A DNA stretch of 64,000 nt from Deltaproteobacteria bacterium (GTDB lineage Bacteria > Lernaellota > Lernaellaia > JACKCT01): positions 121,468 through 185,467 of the forward strand of contig JACKCT010000007.1 of assembly GCA_020633895.1 (NCBI GenBank). The letters run 5' to 3'. Under the pieces are notes generated by a model. That model had not been told where the DNA came from. It saw only the letters and a list, made by a program, of their open reading frames with translations, and did not search any database. The stretch's first letter is position 1; the number at the start of each line of letters is the position of its first letter. A program made the position numbers and the translations under genes. Positions 60,596 to 64,000 of this stretch are shown in pieces.

Positions 60596-63500
60596 CTATT
60601 CGTCCAGGGCCACCGACTGATTTTCGTCCGACGCCTCGTCGCTGGAATTGGCGGTGAGGCTGGCGAACATGGCCATGTAGTCGTTGGTGCCGCCCATGAT
60701 CTGCTGGTTGAGGATCGAGAGCGTCACGTCGCCGAAGCCCGGCAGGACGATGCCTTCGAACAGACCCTCAAGCTGCGGGTAGAGCAGGGACACCAGCGCC
60801 TCGGACACGTTTTGCAGCGTCGTCGTATCCCAACCGTAACCCAGCGGTTCGGCCGTGACGTAGACCGCCAGGGTCTCGTCTTCGCTGAAGTGGATTTCCA
60901 GCGAGTTCTCGGGGAACTTGACGCCCATGCCGGCCGGCATGATGAGCTGGCCCACCATGTCGAGGAAGAGCTCCTCGGTGCCGCCGTTGTCGACGAACAG
61001 GCTCACGCCCAACTCGCCCATCTGGATCTCCACCGGGATCAGCGACGCATCGCCGTTGCCCGTGCCGCCCATCGTCATCAGAGGCGGCAGAAGCGGCCGC
61101 ATCTTGATGTTGATGTTGCAGCCCGTGCAGTAGCTGCGCAGGCCGGGGAAGGCCAGACGCATGGTCAGGTCATCCGTGTTGAACACGCCGTTGACGTCCA
61201 GCGAGAGCAGACCCGTGCGGTACAGAGCGTACAGGGACTGCATGAAGACGTCGTCGTTGAGCACCAGACCGAACCCGTACGGGTTGGACGTGCCGGGCAC
61301 GTATTCGCCGAATTCGCTGTCGATCGGCTCCAGGCTGTCGGTATGCAGCGAGCCGCCGAAGTCCGGCACACCCGGGTTGCCGCTGGTGGTCCAGATGCCC
61401 ATATCCATCTTGAAGCTGCCGCCGGCGTCGTTCCAGATGACCTGGTTGAAAGCGTACTCCACGTTCATCTGCGAGCCGTTCAGGTTGAAGCTCACGTCCG
61501 TCGGCAGATCGTCGAACAAGGCCTCCAGCAGCTTGGGCAGCACGTCGGACAACGCGCCTTCCACGATGCCTTCCACCAGTTCGCGAATCGCCGAGGAGAA
61601 CAGATCCTCCAGCAGATTCGGGAATCCGCTGATGTCGATCGAGAAGTTACGCAGGGACGCGGCCACGTCGGAGAGCGACACCGTGAAGTTATCGTATTCG
61701 TCGACGTAGATCTGCGTTCCGGAGTAGATCTCCGCGGCGTCCATATCCATCGTGCCGGTGATCGAGTAGCCGATGCCCGCGATGGCGCCGCGCACTTTCA
61801 CCGCCATGTGAATATCGTTGACACCGGCCCGCAGGCTTAGGCCTTCGAACTCATTGGCGTCCACGTTGACGTACGGCGAACCGAAGGTCGCGGAGGTCAC
61901 TTCCGCCTTGGCGCTGGCGACCTCGACGCCCCAGACGTCGATGCTCTTGTTGAACACCGGGTTGGCCGAGTAGATCACGCCGGGCAGATCCTCGATCGCG
62001 TCATCCAGCGTGGGCTGGAACAGCGAGGTGATTTCGTCAAAGCCCGTCTCGTTGAGGCGGATGATCAGACCCTTGTCGACCAAGGTGCCGTCCGCGACCT
62101 GGTCGCCGGAGATGACGCTGATGGAGGCCTCGGCCACATTGTTGGCTTCGTCCTCGGAGACAATCTCGATAACGTTCAGCCCGTCGACCAGCTCGGCGCT
62201 GTGGGAGAACAGACACGGCGTCGGGAAGCCCGAAAGCTGACCGGGGATCGTTACACCGCGGATTTGATATTCGATCGTGTCGTGGACGTAATCGCAGTCG
62301 TGCACGATACCCTCGACCAGGAGATTCGAGCCGGACGGCAGCCACTGGCCGCGTTCGGTGTAAATCTCGATCTTGGGCGGCGTCACGTCGATGACCGTCA
62401 CGTTCGACGTGTCGTTCAGGCCGTTGTACGGCGCCTCGGCGTTACCGGTCACTTGGTAGCTGCCGGCGGTGTTGAAGGTGTAGTCGCCTTCCTCGGGCGA
62501 GTCGGGGACCACGCCGGTGGCCGGCGAGACACCGAACACCGCTCCCACCTCGGTCACTTCGTTGCCGTAGGCGTCGACCAGCACCGCGTAGGGCGTGGTG
62601 TATTCGCCTTCCTCAAGGACCGGGTCGGGGATGATGACCTCGATGTCGACCGGCGGACCGGCCTTCACCGTGATGATCTCGTCATCGTAGATATCCGAAC
62701 CGACCACCTTGGCGCGCACCCGGTATTCGCCGGAGCGTTCGAAGGTGATCTGGGCCATGTTGTTGAACTCGACGTTGGTCACGCCGCTCCACGGCCAGAC
62801 GTTGTAGTTGATCTCGCCGTAGATTTCCTCGCCGCTGGAGTTGTACACGGTCGCCGTGGCGTCGATGTACTCGCCGGCGTCGATTTCATTGGCGCTGACG
62901 TGCAGGTCGACCGAGGCCGCATCCTGCTGACGCACCCAGATGGTGGCCGAATCGCTGACCGGCTGGCTGTCCAGAACGGTTTCGAGCACCACATCGAAGA
63001 AGCCCGGTTCGTTGAAGACCAATGTGCCGGCGTTTTGATCGATCACCACATCGGTCCCCGACGGATCCACCGACATGCTGACCGCCGTCTGGCCGGTGCG
63101 GTCGTTGCCTTCCTCGTCGTAGAGCGAGTAGGTCACGGTGATGGTTTCGTTGGTCTTGGCAATGCGCGGACGCACCTTGATGTCGAAGTGCGCCGGTTCC
63201 AACTCGATGGAGAAGTACGAGTAGGCGCGTACGATGCCGTCCGGGTTGTCGGTCGGATCGATGTTGTTGGCGTTGTATCCGTTGACCTCGAGCGTGTAGT
63301 CGCCGGGCTCCAGATACGGCAGCTCGCTGTCGATCTCGCCGCGCCACGGGAACAGGTCGCCGGTCTTGTCTTCACCGTTGAGCAGCACCTGCACGTCCTG
63401 GTCGCGGATGTTGACGTATTCCACCAGGACCGGGATGTCGCGGTACGGGAAGACCGAACCGGGTTCCGGATTGATGATGGTGATACCGCCCATGTCGACG

Positions 63501-64000
63501 TTGAAGTCCACCGAGGCCGAGGCGTTGCCGCTGATGTTGGAGACATCCACGCGCAGCGTGTGCTCACCGGCCGTCAGCGTGATGGTGCCTTGCAGCAGCG
63601 AGGGGGTGATCGTCAGCGGCAGGTTCTCCAGCGACGCCCCCGCGTCGAACTGATCGGTCACATCCACATCGTCGATGTAAGCCGTCACCTCCGTCGCGTT
63701 CGTCAGGTTCGCGGTGACGTCCACCTGATAGCTCGCCACGTCTTCGTTGTTCGTCGGATCGACGATAACGACGGTCGGGCTGGGAATCGTCGTGCTGGTC
63801 GTCGACGTCGTCGTCGTGCTGGTGGTGGTTGTTGTCGTCGTCGATGTCGTCGTCGACGTGGTGGTTGTAGTTGTCGTGGTCGTCGTCGTCGAAGTGGTGG
63901 TCGACGTCGTTGTTGTCGTGGTCGTGGATGTCGTCGTCGAAGTGGTGGTCGACGTCGTCGTCGTGGTGGTTGTGGATGTCGTCGTCGATGTGGTGGTCGA
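60596..64000 (-). CDS. Giant surface protein with Thr/Ser stalk and BPI/TULIP-like C-terminus (5' end outside window)
   Basis: The frame is open across the whole right end, so at least 1134 residues are present and the N-terminus is missing; a GTG at 63739 is internal. Order: a Thr/Ser-only stretch (~75 residues visible), several beta-sandwich (Ig/PKD/big-like) units (e.g. AGEHTLRVDVSNISGNASASVDF; GDYTFNTAGSYQVTGNA), then from about position 61800 downward a region resembling TULIP lipid-binding domains: SAIRELVEGIVEGALSDVLPKLLEALFDDLP, VFMQSLYALYRTGLLSLDV and the end LVSLLYPQLEGLFEGIVLPGF. Two Cys near YCTGC may bind or bridge. Probably surface-anchored and lipid-binding; this is inference. 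Confidence 0.75.
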   Translation of the reverse strand, partial: STTTSTTTSTTTTTTTSTTTSTTTSTTTTTTTSTTTSTTTTTTTTTTTSTTTSTTTTTTTSTTTTSTTSTTIPSPTVVIVDPTNNEDVASYQVDVTANLTNATEVTAYIDDVDVTDQFDAGASLENLPLTITPSLLQGTITLTAGEHTLRVDVSNISGNASASVDFNVDMGGITIINPEPGSVFPYRDIPVLVEYVNIRDQDVQVLLNGEDKTGDLFPWRGEIDSELPYLEPGDYTLEVNGYNANNIDPTDNPDGIVRAYSYFSIELEPAHFDIKVRPRIAKTNETITVTYSLYDEEGNDRTGQTAVSMSVDPSGTDVVIDQNAGTLVFNEPGFFDVVLETVLDSQPVSDSATIWVRQQDAASVDLHVSANEIDAGEYIDATATVYNSSGEEIYGEINYNVWPWSGVTNVEFNNMAQITFERSGEYRVRAKVVGSDIYDDEIITVKAGPPVDIEVIIPDPVLEEGEYTTPYAVLVDAYGNEVTEVGAVFGVSPATGVVPDSPEEGDYTFNTAGSYQVTGNAEAPYNGLNDTSNVTVIDVTPPKIEIYTERGQWLPSGSNLLVEGIVHDCDYVHDTIEYQIRGVTIPGQLSGFPTPCLFSHSAELVDGLNVIEIVSEDEANNVAEASISVISGDQVADGTLVDKGLIIRLNETGFDEITSLFQPTLDDAIEDLPGVIYSANPVFNKSIDVWGVEVASAKAEVTSATFGSPYVNVDANEFEGLSLRAGVNDIHMAVKVRGAIAGIGYSITGTMDMDAAEIYSGTQIYVDEYDNFTVSLSDVAASLRNFSIDISGFPNLLEDLFSSAIRELVEGIVEGALSDVLPKLLEALFDDLPTDVSFNLNGSQMNVEYAFNQVIWNDAGGSFKMDMGIWTTSGNPGVPDFGGSLHTDSLEPIDSEFGEYVPGTSNPYGFGLVLNDDVFMQSLYALYRTGLLSLDVNGVFNTDDLTMRLAFPGLRSYCTGCNINIKMRPLLPPLMTMGGTGNGDASLIPVEIQMGELGVSLFVDNGGTEELFLDMVGQLIMPAGMGVKFPENSLEIHFSEDETLAVYVTAEPLGYGWDTTTLQNVSEALVSLLYPQLEGLFEGIVLPGFGDVTLSILNQQIMGGTNDYMAMFASLTANSSDEASDENQSVALDE
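63775..64000 (-). repeat. Thr/Ser-coding low-complexity region with 48-bp tandem period
   Basis: On the plus strand it is built of GTC, GTG, GTT and GAC/GAA-type triplets; on the coding strand every codon is Thr or Ser. Within ~63877-64000 a 48-base unit (16 codons) recurs at least two and a half times with few changes. It encodes the stalk of the surface protein and continues beyond the window. Confidence 0.85.

Noticed and set aside
63737-63739. GTG 63739 as the true start of the large surface protein
   Set aside because: The frame is open far upstream through a Thr/Ser stalk to the window edge, and no export signal follows this GTG.
63775-64000. Regular repeats suggesting a CRISPR array
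   Set aside because: There are no unique spacers; the repeat is in frame and encodes only Thr and Ser, so it is a coding low-complexity stalk.
1-64000. tRNA, rRNA, insertion sequences, prophage or integrase genes
   Set aside because: I looked for cloverleaf-type sequences, transposase/integrase motifs and phage genes and found none I could support.

Overview
The window is a continuous, gene-dense piece of a GC-rich Gram-negative bacterial chromosome. It has LPS-export genes, a periplasmic rod/ring flagellum, sigma-54, and System II cytochrome c assembly. Gene content resembles deltaproteobacterial-type lineages: CsrA/FliW control, an lpt-rpoN-hpf-ptsN-hprK-rapZ cluster and a regulatory PTS with no sugar permease. 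Two surface-protein styles stand out: an Asp-rich linker behind a lipoprotein-type signal, and a long Thr/Ser stalk. No rRNA, tRNA, CRISPR array, insertion sequence or prophage was recognised. The species cannot be fixed from the sequence alone; an uncultured deltaproteobacterium-like lineage is a guess.

Layout. (1) 1-13.9 kb is a late flagellar locus: flgH(partial)-flgI-flgJ, flgM-flgN-flgK-flgL-csrA-fliW, two nearly identical flagellins, a divergent Maf/MptE-like glycosyltransferase, then flaG-fliD-fliS and a FliT-like coiled coil. Four sigma-28-type promoters and three leaders with GGA-loop hairpins (candidate CsrA sites) suggest how the filament genes are controlled. (2) 14-20.4 kb, minus strand: mdh, a YciO-type protein, a membrane-anchored hypothetical, engB, and ccsA/resB for cytochrome c assembly, with two REP-like palindromes. 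(3) 20.6-23.7 kb, plus strand: two small membrane proteins, a TlpA-like thioredoxin and xseA. (4) 23.7-29.9 kb, minus strand: an apparent operon of glycosyltransferase, membrane transglutaminase, ABC ATPase, ABC permease and UbiA-type prenyltransferase. (5) 30-39.9 kb: a divergent glycosyltransferase, a 38-residue membrane microprotein behind a CRP/FNR-like promoter, a string of stem-loops that may be a structured RNA, glgX, a LarA-family gene, an Asp-rich beta-propeller lipoprotein and a GT-C type membrane enzyme. (6) 40-49 kb: lptC-lptA-lptB-rpoN-hpf-ptsN-hprK-rapZ-EIIA(Man)-HPr-EI, headed by an excellent sigma-54 promoter. (7) 49-60.4 kb: a HEMGH metallopeptidase, a membrane acyltransferase-like protein, a tandem pair of large paralogous membrane proteins of unknown function, an SGNH hydrolase, an amidase and an epoxide-hydrolase-like protein. 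(8) 60.6-64 kb: a very large secreted protein, cut by the window edge, with a Thr/Ser stalk, beta-sandwich repeats and a C-terminal part resembling BPI/TULIP lipid-binding domains.

The most notable points are the CsrA-type hairpins repeated in the two flagellin leaders and the flaG leader; a sigma-54 promoter in front of the operon that encodes sigma-54, placed almost on the lptC start codon; the microprotein/structured-RNA region at 31.4-32.1 kb; the undescribed paralogous pair at 52.2-56.8 kb; and the stalked TULIP-like surface protein. All functional statements rest on reading sequence and motifs by eye; no database search was possible.
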